From assembly GCA_023055505.1 (NCBI GenBank), contig JALIRH010000002.1:22574437-22638436 (forward strand): 64,000 nt of DNA, read 5' to 3'. Position numbers and translations under genes: made by a program. The notes under the pieces were generated by a model that worked only from the letters and a program-made list of their open reading frames with translations, did no database searches and had not been told where the DNA came from. Below are positions 37,801 through 49,224 of this stretch, piece after piece (position 1 is the stretch's first letter; the number at the start of each line of letters is the position of its first letter). Source of the DNA: Callipepla californica brunnescens (Eukaryota > Chordata > Aves > Galliformes > Odontophoridae).

Positions 37801-40800
37801 TTATGGACCACCTGTCTTGCTGAGAAGGTGTAGTCTGTAAGGTTGGAAAGAGGCAGATGTGAGCTTGCTCATACATGTACTTAATGGTGTTATGAGTAAA
37901 ACACCTTTAAGTGCTGCAATTTTTTTCTGAAGAAGAAATTTCACTCTAGAAAAGAAAACAAAACACCAACCTTTTTCATTGCTGCAAAGAAACGTAGTTT
38001 TTAAAACTACATTAGTAGGATCTCTGGCAGCGTGGGGGAACCATCCCACTGTGAGGCAGTTGGCATCTTTGCAGAAAATTAACCTTCCTGCTGACCAGGT
38101 GCCTTACAATAGCAAAAGGTTCAAATTTTTATCATCTACCTCTCCTTCACCCAGTATCCCTATACAGCTTGACATCCCAGCTGCCCCACATGCTTTTCAG
38201 CCTTTTCACTCATGCACAATATCACGCGCTCCCATTCCCTTGATAGTTCTTCTCCCATCTGGTCTCTTCCCACCTCCGCTGTTTCCTCCTATCCCAAGTC
38301 CTCCACAGAACTTTGCATTTGTACTGCTGCACTTGTGCTGCAGTAACTGCTGCACCCAAAAGTATCTGGGTTACTCAAGCTGCAGAGGAGACTATAGGAG
38401 AGAGGAAAATGAAGGGGGAACAAGCAAAGCCTTCAGTCTCCTAGTCTGCAGAGTATCATAAGTCCCCTTAAACTCACCGTCTCCCTTTCTTGGGATTAGG
38501 AATTGAAGACATTAGGCATGCTGGAGATGTGTGAAGTGGAGGCAACACCAGAGTTAGGTCAGCAATGAACCTGAAATATGACTAAGATTTAAACACAGAT
38601 CTACTGCTGAAAATAAAATGAAAATGCAGATTGCAAATGTAATATTCCAAAACCTGTTTCCAATCCGGAAATGTTGCAAGATCAAAAAAAGAGATTTATT
38701 TTTTTCTCTTATCAGTTAGGATTGCTCTCATTCTATCAAAACATGTCTTCTTTTATGGAGGTTCTCTAAATTAAGAATTTGGCTATAGGAACCAAGAATA
38801 AAACAGAATGAATTTCCAAAATTTAAAAGGAGTTGCAGACAGTAAAAAGGAAAAGGAACCTGAAAGAAAATGCAAAGAATGCTTGAAATTATTAGTATAT
38901 ACTGGAGTATATACTGACAATTCCAGTACTGTGACTACTGAATTTTACTGGATAGGAACTGTTATGTTATTTCAAAATAAATTAAAGAGGCCTTTAGTAA
39001 TAGAGATATAGGCACAGCAGGTCCAGTGAAGCAGAATGGAAAGTCAGCTAAAGACATTACAGCTAATTACTGTAGTCACTACTGATGATCCAGTTGAGAT
39101 GGATCCCAAAGTAAGCGTGATGTTTGGCATCTTGTATGCGATGTATTCAGACAGTCCTCAAAACCACGAGATCAATAACATGCCGTACTTCTTTATCATG
39201 ATACAGAATGCCCAGCAGTTTACAGATTAAATATGCTTGAGGAATGGGTCTGTATGAAAGCCTGTGCTTATGGAAGACCAAATCAACGAGGGGAAAAGTG
39301 ATAGCAAGAGGAGGTGTGTGAAGTTCACCAGTGTGGAGCTGTACAACTGCTGCCTGGGTAATACTGCTTCCTATTTCTGAGCACTCTCTCTGTCTTTAGA
39401 CTACCACAAATGAATTGTTGCTATAATTACTGTAGCTTGTTCAGGCTTCAAATGTTTGAGAAAGCATGTCAAGTCTCAAGGAGTCGTGAGTTTGATTTAA
39501 AGATCATTCTCTGAAATGATAAAATAAAGTTACCAGATTACACACACACAAAAATGCAACTCTGTGGTGCAACAGGTCCTTTCCTTCCTTCATGTTTCTA
39601 AATACTTACACTCTTTCTACCAGTTGGCTGGTTCAGTCTCCACAGAAGCTGCAAGTTGGCCAAATCTGTAACCAACAGAGAGATGTTATGTGCCATTTTG
39701 TGATGCTCCTGGCACTTCGTGGACAAACAGAGACCTTGTTTCCTGAACTTCTGAGCAACAAACATTTTTAACCATATTACAGAGTGTACAGTTTCAGCTT
39801 ACTTCATTATAGTTTTGTTTATATAGTCTTTGATTTACTCAACAAAGCAAAAAAAAATATATGCAAAAACTACGATTGCCAAAATCTCACAACTGCTAGT
39901 AACAGTTAAGGATCAAGCTCTTTCTCAAATGGAATATAAGACTATGTAGAGTTACTGGGAGATAGTAGGATTTTGGTGAATGTACAGAGTGCAGCTTAAT
40001 TGAGCATTATGGAATTCTTCAGTTCTGGTTGCATTTTTAAAACACAGTGGGGATACAAAGTGTTTTCAGTCACCAAGTCTGTCAGAAGGCTAACTCAGAC
40101 ATTTACAACCACCAATGCTGCAGTATGATCCACTCACTCAGTTCTCGGTCTTTATTTACCTGACGGTTCCAGGCACAAAAGGCCTTTTTACTACTGGAAA
40201 GCACATTAGGAATATCCATTTCTCTGCTTCTGTATGCCAAGCTTTCCAGAAGTGTCATGTAGCCAGAGGATTTCTCTTAGGGGAGGAGTTCCTCCCCACC
40301 TGACCTCTCAATTCCCTGGTGAGAGACGACCTTGAACTTCAACACCAGTTGGAACAAAAAGACCAAGTGTTACTCAGCCATCTCGCTCCAGAGTGGTTTC
40401 CTCACTATTTTGTGGGTACCACTGGGTTGCATAGCTCTAGAAAATAGCTTATATGAATTTGTGGCACTGGAAGTCATTTATACTTTGCAAACCAGTGTAA
40501 AGTAAAAAACGTAGACGATGCATTAATTTTGGTAGAGACAAATGCTGCCATAAATTACCAGGCAAGAAAAATTAAGCTGCTACTTTCAAGGCCAAATTTA
40601 TAAGGGAATGCCAATCTCTTTTTCATTTATGCCATCAGAGTTATTAGTTACGTGAAAGGATTTACCCATAAGTTCCCCAACACTGGGGTAAGCCACAGAC
40701 TTCATATAAGACATACCATCAGTGTGCATCACCTATAGATGGAAAAGACGTTCAAATGGCTGTACATGCATCGAGGAAATACTGGGATAATCAGTCGGAG

Positions 40801-42486
40801 ATTTCTATATCTCTCATGGAAGTAAGAATGTCTGTTAGATACTCTATTCATGCGAGAAATGTGAAGAAGCCAATTTTCTGAATATAATGTATTTTCTCTC
40901 ATTCTTAAGATCTAATACATTTAATACATTTTGAGTCTCAAGAAAGTGACATATCTCATTACAGATTGGTTACTACAAAACGTGGTAAAAAAATAAAAAG
41001 CTGCTAAGTAGTGTAACAATGATGAACAACTCCTTCCACGTGTGCTTTGTCTCATATTGCAATTTATTTCCATATAAGTTTATTGTTGTGTATGCTAATA
41101 CTCAACAACGAAGCATGAAAAAAATAATCAAATGCACTGTAAAACAAATGGAAACATGCAGACTATGTGATCTTTACTGAAAATCCATCTTCATGATGAA
41201 TGCACCATTTACCATCCACTCTGGAAGTGTACTCGTTCATTTATTTATGAGATGCTACTTTCTGTAGACAAAGAAAACCTCTTCCAAAAATAGGAGTGCC
41301 ATATTTTCAAGGCATACTGTGTATTTTATTTTTGTAACCAGTAAATGTCAAACAGTATTCACACACAGTATTGACGCATTAATGTTTTCATTCAACAGTG
41401 CAGATACCTTTCCTCGTTACATTATATATTTATGGCACACAGAGCTGTCAAATAAATTATGTCAAAGCAGCTAAAATCAGACCTTGTGACACTTGAATCA
41501 TAGAATCAAGGCAAATAACCTTTAAAAAGAAAGACATATGATGAGAATTAGAAAGATTTAATTTGCATAAATATAATGTTAACAGTCTTTTCCTTATTAC
41601 ATATTTTATGCCTAATTTGTAATTGTCACTGTGTTCATTTCTTTACATCAGTTTGCAGTCAATTTTTTTTCCTCATTGATTGCTTTGTTTTGGAATGTGT
41701 GAAACACAAATTCTGCAGGAAGCATATGATCAGATCCCCTTTTAACATATTCCAATTAATACATCTTAAATTTTGAGGGAAAGCTCTTCATTTCCATAAT
41801 GTAATATCTAACACTTAGAATTAATTCCTAAAAATAGATGAAAATTCCTAAACACATCAAGCAAGTAAAATCAATGAAGGTATTGAGCATCTCTTGAAAA
41901 TAATGTGCGAATGTTTTCCTATAAAATGCAGAATATGCCAAACTTTGCGACATAGAAACATAGATTTTTATAATGTAGATGATTCATACCCTTTGAACTA
42001 CGGAATATAAAATCTGAGTGTTGGGTAGGAATACGGGAAGCAGAAGAAATAGCTAAACTTTCAGAATTGCTTAGTGCCCAGAGCGCCTTTTGGCTTCATT
42101 AGGTGAAACCATGCAGAACAGCATGTTAGGAGAGGAGACGCTTCCTCAAGCATCTCAAACCTTCAAAACCAACAGGAAGCAAGGGAGCTCAGCACTGCTC
42201 AGGACCAGGCTCTTGTAATGTTGCTCAGTCTTAGGCATGCAAGTGCAATCAATAAAACTCTGCTTTCCTATGAATTGTCCCTGTTGTTATTCAGTTATTA
42301 ATTAAGGCTGGAATGTACACAGATGAATGTCTTCTGAAGACAGCAGAATAACAACAGCCCCTTATTGGCTACAACTTACATCAGTTTTTAGAGTGATACC
42401 AGAGCATTTAATGCTAATTGCTTTGTGCGGTCTCTTTGCTGCAGGGTGTGTTTGACTCACTTGCCCTCCTGACTCAGAAGAACAAA
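31876..42486. other. Intergenic, no gene recognised
   Basis: About 10.6 kb of AT-rich DNA. Open frames such as 37979-38461 (plus, 160 codons, proline-rich) and 36269-35859 (minus) have no recognisable domain or gene structure. Small perfect hairpins occur at 35078-35105 and 40280-40297. No clear CR1 copy was seen. A 'gaatcatagaatcaaggc' phrase near 41495 may be a worn CR1 tail. Confidence 0.5.
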
Positions 42487-42712
42487 CATAGAATCATAGA
42501 ACCACCAAGGTTGGAAAAGATCTCAAAGATCATCCAGTCCAACCATCCACCTATCATCAATAGTTCTCTCTAAACCACGTCCCCCAGCACATCTTAACAT
42601 TCCTTGAACACCTCCATGGTCAATGACTCCACCACCTCCCTGGGCAGCCCATTCCAGCACCTGACCACTCTTTCAGAAAAGAAGTAGTCCCCTAGCACAA
42701 CTTGAGGCCATA
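42487..42712 (-). mobile_element. CR1 LINE 3'-end fragment
   Basis: Starts with 'catagaatcatagaaccacc' and 'aaggttggaaaagatctcaa', the reverse complement of a CR1 3' end. It continues into the ORF2 C-terminal region ('acctccctgggcagcccatt', 'ccagcacctgaccactcttt'). It is heavily 5'-truncated and lies just downstream of SLC26A7. Confidence 0.9.
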
Positions 42713-43981
42713 CATAGTGTAGCTAATGGGAGTTTTGGGATACACTCCTACCTATCAACAGTCCAATATTTCCCAGTGAGCTGGAGGGAAGCCAGTAGAC
42801 AGGCAATACAGAAAAGCGTTGAAGTTGTTACTAAACTCCGTATCAGGTGGAAATTGATACTAAAATCCAAAACTAAAATGTTTTAGGTGCTATGGGCACC
42901 TAATTGGGCAGTTGTTGGTCAGTTGATAGAGCAAGTGGAACAAACGTATCATCACCAGAGATTAGCAGAGTCACACAGATGAGACTCTCAGAATCTCACA
43001 GACTACAAGCAGAGAGAAGCAGTAACTTCCTGGCAGACAAATGAAGATGAGTGACACGCAGTCATGGGGTTTTGTAAATATTAACAACTGAGAGGGATAA
43101 ATTAGAAAAAATAAAATAAAATAAAATGGAAACTGTATCAGCATTGAAGTGATCTGCCTTCCTAGGTTACTGGTAAAAAATAGATGATGCTCCCTCAACC
43201 AGTAACAGTTGCTCTGTCAAGCAGTTCATGTCTGAAAATGCTCAAACTCAGTGTTGATATTTTAGAAGCAATTGAAAGGTCAGCTTCCATTGCTGCTCGT
43301 CTTCTACTTGTCTTCATACATCCCATGATTCTCTGTACAGCTGAGATAAAATTGTGTGATGCCACTTGCCAGAAAGTGAAGCTAATAAAAAATGTATGGT
43401 CTCCAGAAAATTAGTTAATTACATAAAATAAAACATATTACAGGAATATCACAAGTATCCCAAAACACTGTGTTGGAAGATAAGGAAATTCAGAGTTAGA
43501 AAGTAAGAAATGTATTTCATTATTGATTCTACCCTGAAGTAGAAGCAGTAACCACCGCATAAAGACAATTTGAACTGTAGTCTTACACTGATTAAACACA
43601 GTTTTAAACTATATTGTGCTACAAGATGGTCCTTGACCTAATGAGAAATAAATGCCTGTCTCCAAACATCCATTTAGCCGTAGAAAAGTTATTCCTATTG
43701 AACAATGGGGAAAGCGGACACCATTCTGATGAGCAGTACAAAGTTTGATGTAGAGTTGCCAAGGATTTCATCAAGCACTGGCATTTCAAATAATTTTAAC
43801 AGCATCTGCATTACTCGATTAACAAGATCACTCATAACAAAATTGAAGGTCTCATGATAGGAATTATCTTTCCTAAAAAACGTGTTTTAACAATTTTATT
43901 AACCAACACATGACTAAATTTTCAGAAAACACATACAGCTATCAAAGAATAAATACTGAACTTAATGGAAAAGATAACTTT
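42713..43981. other. Sequence just downstream of SLC26A7
   Basis: No recognised gene. It includes an (AAAAT)n run at 43105-43127 and a short frame at 43184-43414 of no known family. Part of it could be SLC26A7 3' untranslated sequence if the polyadenylation site is further out than proposed. Confidence 0.4.
43105..43127. repeat. (AAAAT)n microsatellite
   Basis: About four to five units of 'ataaa' in tandem. Confidence 0.85.
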
Positions 43982-43995
43982 TATTCATTTATTCA
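43982..43995 (-). terminator. SLC26A7: Candidate polyadenylation signals of SLC26A7
   Basis: Two AATAAA hexamers lie on the minus strand (43995-43990 and 43987-43982), about 1.04 kb past the stop codon. Beyond them, reading leftward, the minus strand has a GT-rich stretch near 43935-43950 ('ctgtatgtgttttctg'), as expected for a cleavage-factor site. They are the first clean hexamers I noticed after the stop. Whether they are used is not shown by sequence alone. Confidence 0.4.
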
Positions 43996-45030
43996 GCTTG
44001 CAGTGAAGGAGAGTTCTCCATTCAGCTGTGACATACAACTGATTCTTCTACAATGAAAGTACAATGTAAATAGTGTCTAAAGTGTTCATAAATTACTAAG
44101 ACTGTTAGAAGAATTTAATAATCAAATGCTATAGCCTGTTATAACCTGCCAAAGTCATTTGCAATCAACTACAGCATCTGACACAAAGGCACTTTGGACA
44201 ATGAATAAGACTTCTTACATGATCAGATTCCAGCAGTGACCAAGTCACAGCTCAAGCTGGACATGCAGACTACGTGCTGAAAACATGAAACAGTTTTGGA
44301 AAAATATTACTAGATTTTCCTCTTCAATCTAAGCTAAGGAATACCTGTGGCACTGAAAATATAGCAAGACATTATAATAACTCATGACATCTGCTGGAGA
44401 GGGAGACAATGCAACCAGCATACATCTGCCTTCGTTCAACACACAGTGCTCGCATTGACCTTGACAGACATAACAAAAATCCTACAATAACCAAGTACGA
44501 AAAATGCAAGGATACGTTAGCTGTGCTGTGATGCAGTTATTCTAAATGGTTATCTTGAACAACGAAAAGGGTAAATAACACCATCAGAAACAAAGTATGC
44601 ATTGGTGATTGGCTTCCCCATATATAATGCATCAGTGATAACAATTTGTTTTTAAGAATTCCTAATGCCTCATTATTCCATGCACAAAACTACAGATGCA
44701 TATTACAACTAACATTACAATAGAAGATATCTAAAATATATCTCACTGTTAAACACAGTCAGTACCTCACATCTGCTTTCTAATAATTTGTCTCTAAATG
44801 TGTATAAGAATATTATAAAAACCACTGTAGATCAACAATAGGAACAATCTCTGAGTGACGGCAGTGGAAAGATCTTTTCTCTGATGGCAGATCTGACATT
44901 AGTGAGTGTACTAAACATATATGGCATATAAAATAGCATTTATGACATCTCCTGGAGAAAAAAAAGCTAAGGAGAAACTGCGGTGTAGTTCATTCAGCTG
45001 GTCAGACTGTCCACATTGTTTGGGTTGGCA

Positions 45031-45066
45031 TCACACTTCACTCTGTTCGCTGAACTTGCTGTGTTT
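45031..45066 (-). CDS. SLC26A7: SLC26A7 last coding exon
   Basis: Eleven codons and a TGA stop (45033-45031), reading 'KHSKFSEQSEV'. The acceptor is 'tctcacaatttag' just upstream at 45067 and beyond. The exon joins in phase 0 to the exon ending at 47040. Mammalian SLC26A7 ends with a very similar '...LSKLSDHSEV' tail. The final Ser-Glu-Val fits a class I PDZ-binding pattern (S/T-x-hydrophobic), which could anchor the transporter in the membrane. PDZ binding is inferred and not shown here. Confidence 0.92.
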   Translation of the reverse strand, partial: KHSKFSEQSEV

Positions 45067-45830
45067 CTAAATTGTGAGAAACAGAAAACAAATTATTATA
45101 TTTTCTTAAAATATCATGTAAAATTAGTGGATGAAACGGTGCTAGCTTGAAATTGACACCATTAGGAAGACTAATAAATCAAAAAGTTATATGATGAGGA
45201 TTGCCTCTAGCTTTCTTCCACTGAAAGTCTGATATGGGTGGATCAGAAATGGAAACCCAGACAAAACACTTTCTATAAACCTCCAACTCCTGCTCTTTTG
45301 TATCTTATTCTGCTGCTTTTTCTTTTCTGAAAGTTCCTGCTGACCTCAGCATCTTAACCCCAGTTACAGCATGGTGCTGCTGTTCAGATCACCCTACCAC
45401 TTCTGCCCAACTTTTTTAACTTCAGATGTGAAAGGCAAGGAACACATCAAGAAACCAAACCACATATTTTAAACACTATAAAGAGGCATCAGCAGCATAT
45501 AGTCTATACTAATTACATTCGGAATTTCAGTCCACATACAAGCCCTTCAGACTACATCACTTAATCAGTTTGCTTACTGGGTCTGGTCTTCTCAGGTCAT
45601 GGAGAAACAGACATCTGAGCTCCTTTTTACTTTGAATACTTCTGGTCTTTTCAAGCCCTGTTCCCACAAAATGGGAATACCAGAAATCTCACAGGAAGGA
45701 TACCTGGTGTCTATAAAGAATGCAGATCTTTTATAACACAGCAGTCATCCTAATTCATCTAATCAGACCCAGACAAATTATATAATAGCCATCCCCACTG
45801 TTTTACCCTCCAGTTAACATTTGAGGGCTT

Positions 45831-45861
45831 TATCTATCTACTTATTTATTTATTTATTTTT
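45831..45861. repeat. (TATC)n/(TTTA)n microsatellite
   Basis: Tandem 'tatc' units pass into 'ttta' units inside the last SLC26A7 intron. Confidence 0.85.
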
Positions 45862-46181
45862 GGTAGAGCAACAAAAAGAAATATTGAAAAGTGCTGAAGA
45901 GAACTTATTTTTTCTCAGTCAGTCCTCCAGACCAACCTTATCTGGGTAAATCCATGGAAAATGATTTCTTTTTTTTGTCCACGGGCAATTCTAATTTTAT
46001 TAGTAACGTGCCATATCACAGTAAGGGAAAGAAAAATGAAAACAAAAACCACATACTATGATTAGTTTGACTTCTCTTGAACAGTGCTCTGAAAGGAGCT
46101 CTCCTCTTGTTTGGAATCATAAATGCAACCACAGGAAAGCACACTGCTTATAATGCACACCCAGTTACACTGTGATTACAT

Positions 46182-46265
46182 TCATAGAATCATAGAATTA
46201 CCAAGGTTGGAAAAGACCTCTAAGATCATCCAATCCACCTATCACCGTATTCCTTACTAAACATT
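46182..46265 (-). mobile_element. CR1 LINE 3'-end fragment
   Basis: Begins with 'tcatagaatcatagaattac' and 'caaggttggaaaagacctct', the reverse complement of a CR1 3' end. Only about 84 bases remain. It lies inside the last SLC26A7 intron in the same orientation as the gene. Confidence 0.85.
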
Positions 46266-47039
46266 ACAAGGGAAATGAGTCCCACAGGAGGAAGGCTTGT
46301 AGTATTTTAGCAAGGAATGCAAGACTTATTATTGAGCAAATAAACACATGAACAAATGCACATTCAGGCCTCAATTTCTAGGACAACCTTTCTTCTTCCT
46401 TCTCCCTCTAGCTTTCCCTTCTACTGCATACAGTTCCTCTCTCCTCTTTCCACCGGTGAGCCAGCACAGCACTCTGCACTGCAGGGCAGACACAAGTTTA
46501 TTAGCTCCAAATTTGCTGAAGATTCAAAAATGCATTGGTCAGTCCAGCACGGTAGCCTTCTTCAGTATATCTCACTTCTCTGTTTTTTAGCATGTGCACC
46601 TCAGGTCCATGTTACTGTGCTAACTGAGGTGTACTGCTTTAAGCAACACAGGCTGAGGAACAAAGCATGCAATGCATGACAGAGTACAAGATAATTTGCC
46701 TTACGAGGAAGCTGTGTTGCTTATTCTGAGATGTCACTGTGCTTCCCAATAGGGCATGCACCAAGATTAATGAACAGAACAACACACCTCTGGATCTGGC
46801 ACAGAAGATGAAGAAGTTAGTGCAAAAGGAGAGAAGGGGACAGGGAAAAGAGTGCAAGCAGGAAAAATGCGGTAAGAGCAACCCAGAGACTGAGAACTGG
46901 ATGCAGAGAATACAGATAGAACAATTCTGCACAACAGGTTCACTGAATACATGACATTTCCCCAAATTAAATCTTGATCAAAGGATGGTGAGCATTCATG
47001 GAGGCCCCAGACCCCCCCTACCCCTGCTGAAAGCCTCAC

Positions 47040-47143
47040 CCTGTGAATCTGACTGGCGTCAACTGCCGAAGAAATAGACTCAAAGAAAACAGGGTTTTCA
47101 GATTCGAGATTTCCACCATACTGCATTGCTTTAATCAAGGAAG
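47040..47143 (-). CDS. SLC26A7: SLC26A7 exon: end of STAS domain
   Basis: 104 bases with 34 full codons. It begins with the last two bases of a split Ala codon and reads 'SLIKAMQYGGNLESENPVFF' followed by 'ESISSAVDASQIHR'. The acceptor is 'gttttgttacag' and the donor is AGG|gtgagg. This is the final helix and strand of the cytoplasmic STAS domain, where SLC26 proteins contact partners and their own membrane core. Mammals have 'ASLIKAMTYYGNL...' at the same place. One residue is missing in the Tyr-Tyr-Gly motif, which reads 'QYGGN' here. Confidence 0.95.
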
Positions 47144-47231
47144 CTGTAACAAAACAAACATATGAGCGCTGATAAAGCAGTGAGGATATATAAATGTCAT
47201 GTTAAAAGTTTTGCTGTAAGTTGATACTTGC
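47144..47231 (-). other. SLC26A7: SLC26A7 88-bp GC-AG intron
   Basis: Donor is AAAG|gcaagt (GC instead of GT). Acceptor is 'gttttgttacag'. At 88 bases the intron is very short compared with its neighbours. The GC donor is the only choice that keeps the reading frame and gives the conserved Ala at the junction. The nearest GT, four bases further in, would break the frame. Confidence 0.88.
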
Positions 47232-47286
47232 CTTTGCAGCATGCGAGCAACACTTCAATGTGTCTATTTTTACAGTCCATGTAAAT
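47232..47286 (-). CDS. SLC26A7: SLC26A7 short STAS exon
   Basis: 55 bases, starting in phase 0 and ending with one base of a split codon. It reads 'IYMDCKNRHIEVLLACCK'. The acceptor is 'ttcacatgtacag'. Mammalian SLC26A7 has 'VYMDCKGRSVDVLLAHC' here, in the helix and strand after the LDCSG loop of STAS. Confidence 0.95.
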
Positions 47287-47679
47287 CTGTACATGTGAAA
47301 ACGTGAAATAAATGAAAAAAAAGGGTTTTAAACACCAACACTACACAAAACAAGAACATAATCAAATGGGCAGAGCATGAAGCACTGCTGTTCAGGCTAT
47401 ACTGACAGCAGCCACCAGAGAGAGCCCCTCCATAATACAAACTGCACCAAACCGTGCTGAGCAGGAAAGCATTATTTCCTCCCCCATCCACAAAGTACCC
47501 TACAGCTCTGCTGGCAATAAAATCAATCTGATCAAATTCTGATTAGTAATGTACTACTTAAAATTACATTTTTAATATTTTCTTTTTCCCAGTATACCAT
47601 TTTCTGCAAGTTTCCCCATCTCTTCTCCTAAACTTACCTACCAGTCCACAACAACATGAATTGAACCTATGAAACTTTA

Positions 47680-47790
47680 AAACTTACAGACTGGGAGTGG
47701 GAAGGGACCTTTAAAGGTCATCTGCTCCAATTCCCAGCAGTCTATCAGATAAGTACCATGTCCAGCATGCCACATTCTGCAGCAAGTTGT
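47680..47790 (-). mobile_element. Probable CR1 LINE 3'-end remnant
   Basis: 'gggagtgggaagggacctttaaa' in shortened form ('gaagggacctttaaaggtca', then 'tctgctccaattcccagcag') resembles the reverse complement of a CR1-type 3' end. It is diverged, so the family is less certain than for the other copies. Confidence 0.6.
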
Positions 47791-48371
47791 TCTTTATTCT
47801 TTCTTTAAAAATGTGCAGTTTCATAGAGACTAGGTATTACGTAAGCTAGAAAGTAACAAAAAATGGAAATAATTCTAGAGAAGAGAGGAATAGGGCCTTT
47901 TTTGGCAAATGAGGAAGCATCCAAAGCAGTCCCTTTTGAAAAAAAAAAAAAAAGCATAAATAATACATGTTCAGTGGAACAGTTCTAAGAGAAGTAATTC
48001 ACTGAGAACATCAGTAGAATATATTTTTAAGAGGACCCAGAAACCTGTTCCACACTAAAAACCCCTCTAACTCCACCAGCAGTGATGATATTCAGGGAAG
48101 GAGTGTGATGTGTTGAGCATGTTTGTCCTATGTGTAACTCAGTTTTGTCATTAAGCCACTTCCATGTATGCCATAGCCCAGGGTGGATTTGTGGCCCACA
48201 GATTTGTCCAATGCCTCTTTGATTTAATTTGTAGTTCTGAAGCCTCATAGATCTTTTGCAAATCAATTCACAAACTATTATCTACTAATTTTATTAAGGG
48301 GAGAAATAATAAAGAGTAACACTCACTCATTTATTTGTACCACTTTTCCTATCAACTATGTCCCCACATAA

Positions 48372-48407
48372 ATATATATATATATATATATATGCGTGTG
48401 TGTGTGT
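48372..48407. repeat. (TA)n(TG)n compound microsatellite
   Basis: About eleven TA units run directly into about seven TG units, inside an SLC26A7 intron. Such loci are usually length-variable between individuals. Confidence 0.92.
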
Positions 48408-48877
48408 TTTTAATTTAAAACCTTTTTTTTTAATTTAACACTTTATTTTTTTGTTTTAATTAGTCAATTCAGCAAACTGAGAAAAGACTTAAGATAAAAC
48501 GCCTGGGCTAAAACCCAACTTCAGATTTAGTCTTCTATCTTAAACAGAAAAACTACATGAACCAAACTTTGCACACCCAATTAAATCTGTACCCGCTGCA
48601 AATCTTTTAAATGCCAAACCAATGGAAACATAGGAAGTAGCTTTTGAACAGATTTCTTCATTTGTTGTATAGAGCAGATCATTATGTTGTTGCTGTTCTT
48701 GATCTTGTGAGTTCCTCCATGTCTGAGGAACCCAGCCTGCTAGGTAAGTAAGTCAAAGAAGAGAACATGGAGACCTGATACCACTAGCTTAGCAGAAAGT
48801 AGGAAATACAGATAAAATCACAGAAATAAAAACTGAATTTTTAAAGCTGATGGGGTGATATGACATAAATCAGCTTT

Positions 48878-48902
48878 AAAATAAAAATAAAATAAAATAA
48901 AA
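48878..48902. repeat. (AAAAT)n microsatellite
   Basis: Short tandem 'ataaa' units in an SLC26A7 intron. Confidence 0.8.
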
Positions 48903-49123
48903 CACCCAGTGAAAACAGTGTTTTCTGAAATGCATCTCCATTAAATATAAATTATTTGTATATAATTATATACAGTCACAGTTCAGCACCATATCTCTGG
49001 TTATATCTTCTATGAGTGACCAGCTTTGTTCTTTGTGAGTTATATGACTAGTAAATCACTCAAATAAATTGTGTGTGTATTTATGTATTTTAATATACAG
49101 AATGTATCTGTTATTACTAATAC

Positions 49124-49224
49124 CTGAAGCAACATGGAGACTCCAGTGTAGTCAAAGAAATTTATTCCACTGCAGTCTAATATCAAAATGCGTCGCTCAC
49201 TCTGACATGGCTGCACCGACTCAC
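49124..49224 (-). CDS. SLC26A7: SLC26A7 exon: STAS core with LDCSG loop
   Basis: 101 bases. The first two bases complete a Gly codon split from the 49-base exon, and the exon ends in phase 0. It reads '[11 protein letters not shown]' and then '[20 protein letters not shown]'. The acceptor is 'tatcaaacatgcag' and the donor is CAG|gtatta. The 'LDCSG...FDYTGV' block is the conserved STAS loop, matching mammalian SLC26A7 'LDCSGFTFFDYSGVSML'. The front part is the variable linker inside STAS and differs much more. Confidence 0.96.

Larger units (their letters stand above)
45067..47039 (-). other. SLC26A7: SLC26A7 last intron
   Basis: A GT-AG intron: donor 'gtgagg' at 47039 and acceptor 'atttag' ending at 45067. 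It holds a (TTTA)n run at 45831-45861 and a CR1 tail at 46182-46265. The open frames around 46348-46965 on both strands are chance frames. Confidence 0.85.
47287..49123 (-). other. SLC26A7: SLC26A7 intron
   Basis: Donor 'gtatta' at 49123 and acceptor 'catgtacag' at 47287. It contains a CR1-like tail (47680-47790), an A run (47940-47954), a (TA)n(TG)n microsatellite (48372-48407) and an A-rich 'aaaat' run (48878-48902). No other exon is needed to join the flanking phases. Confidence 0.85.

Noticed and set aside
37979..38461. 160-codon plus-strand proline-rich frame
   Set aside because: Its proline and serine content follows from a C-rich stretch of DNA. No domain, and no upstream or downstream gene parts.
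40280..40297. Perfect hairpin 'ggggaggagttcctcccc'
   Set aside because: Arms of eight bases and a tiny loop. No T run or context that would make it a functional signal.
47228..47231. Alternative GT donor four bases inside the 88-bp intron
   Set aside because: Using it lengthens the exon to 59 bases, which breaks the frame with the next exon and loses the conserved Ala-Ser-Leu.
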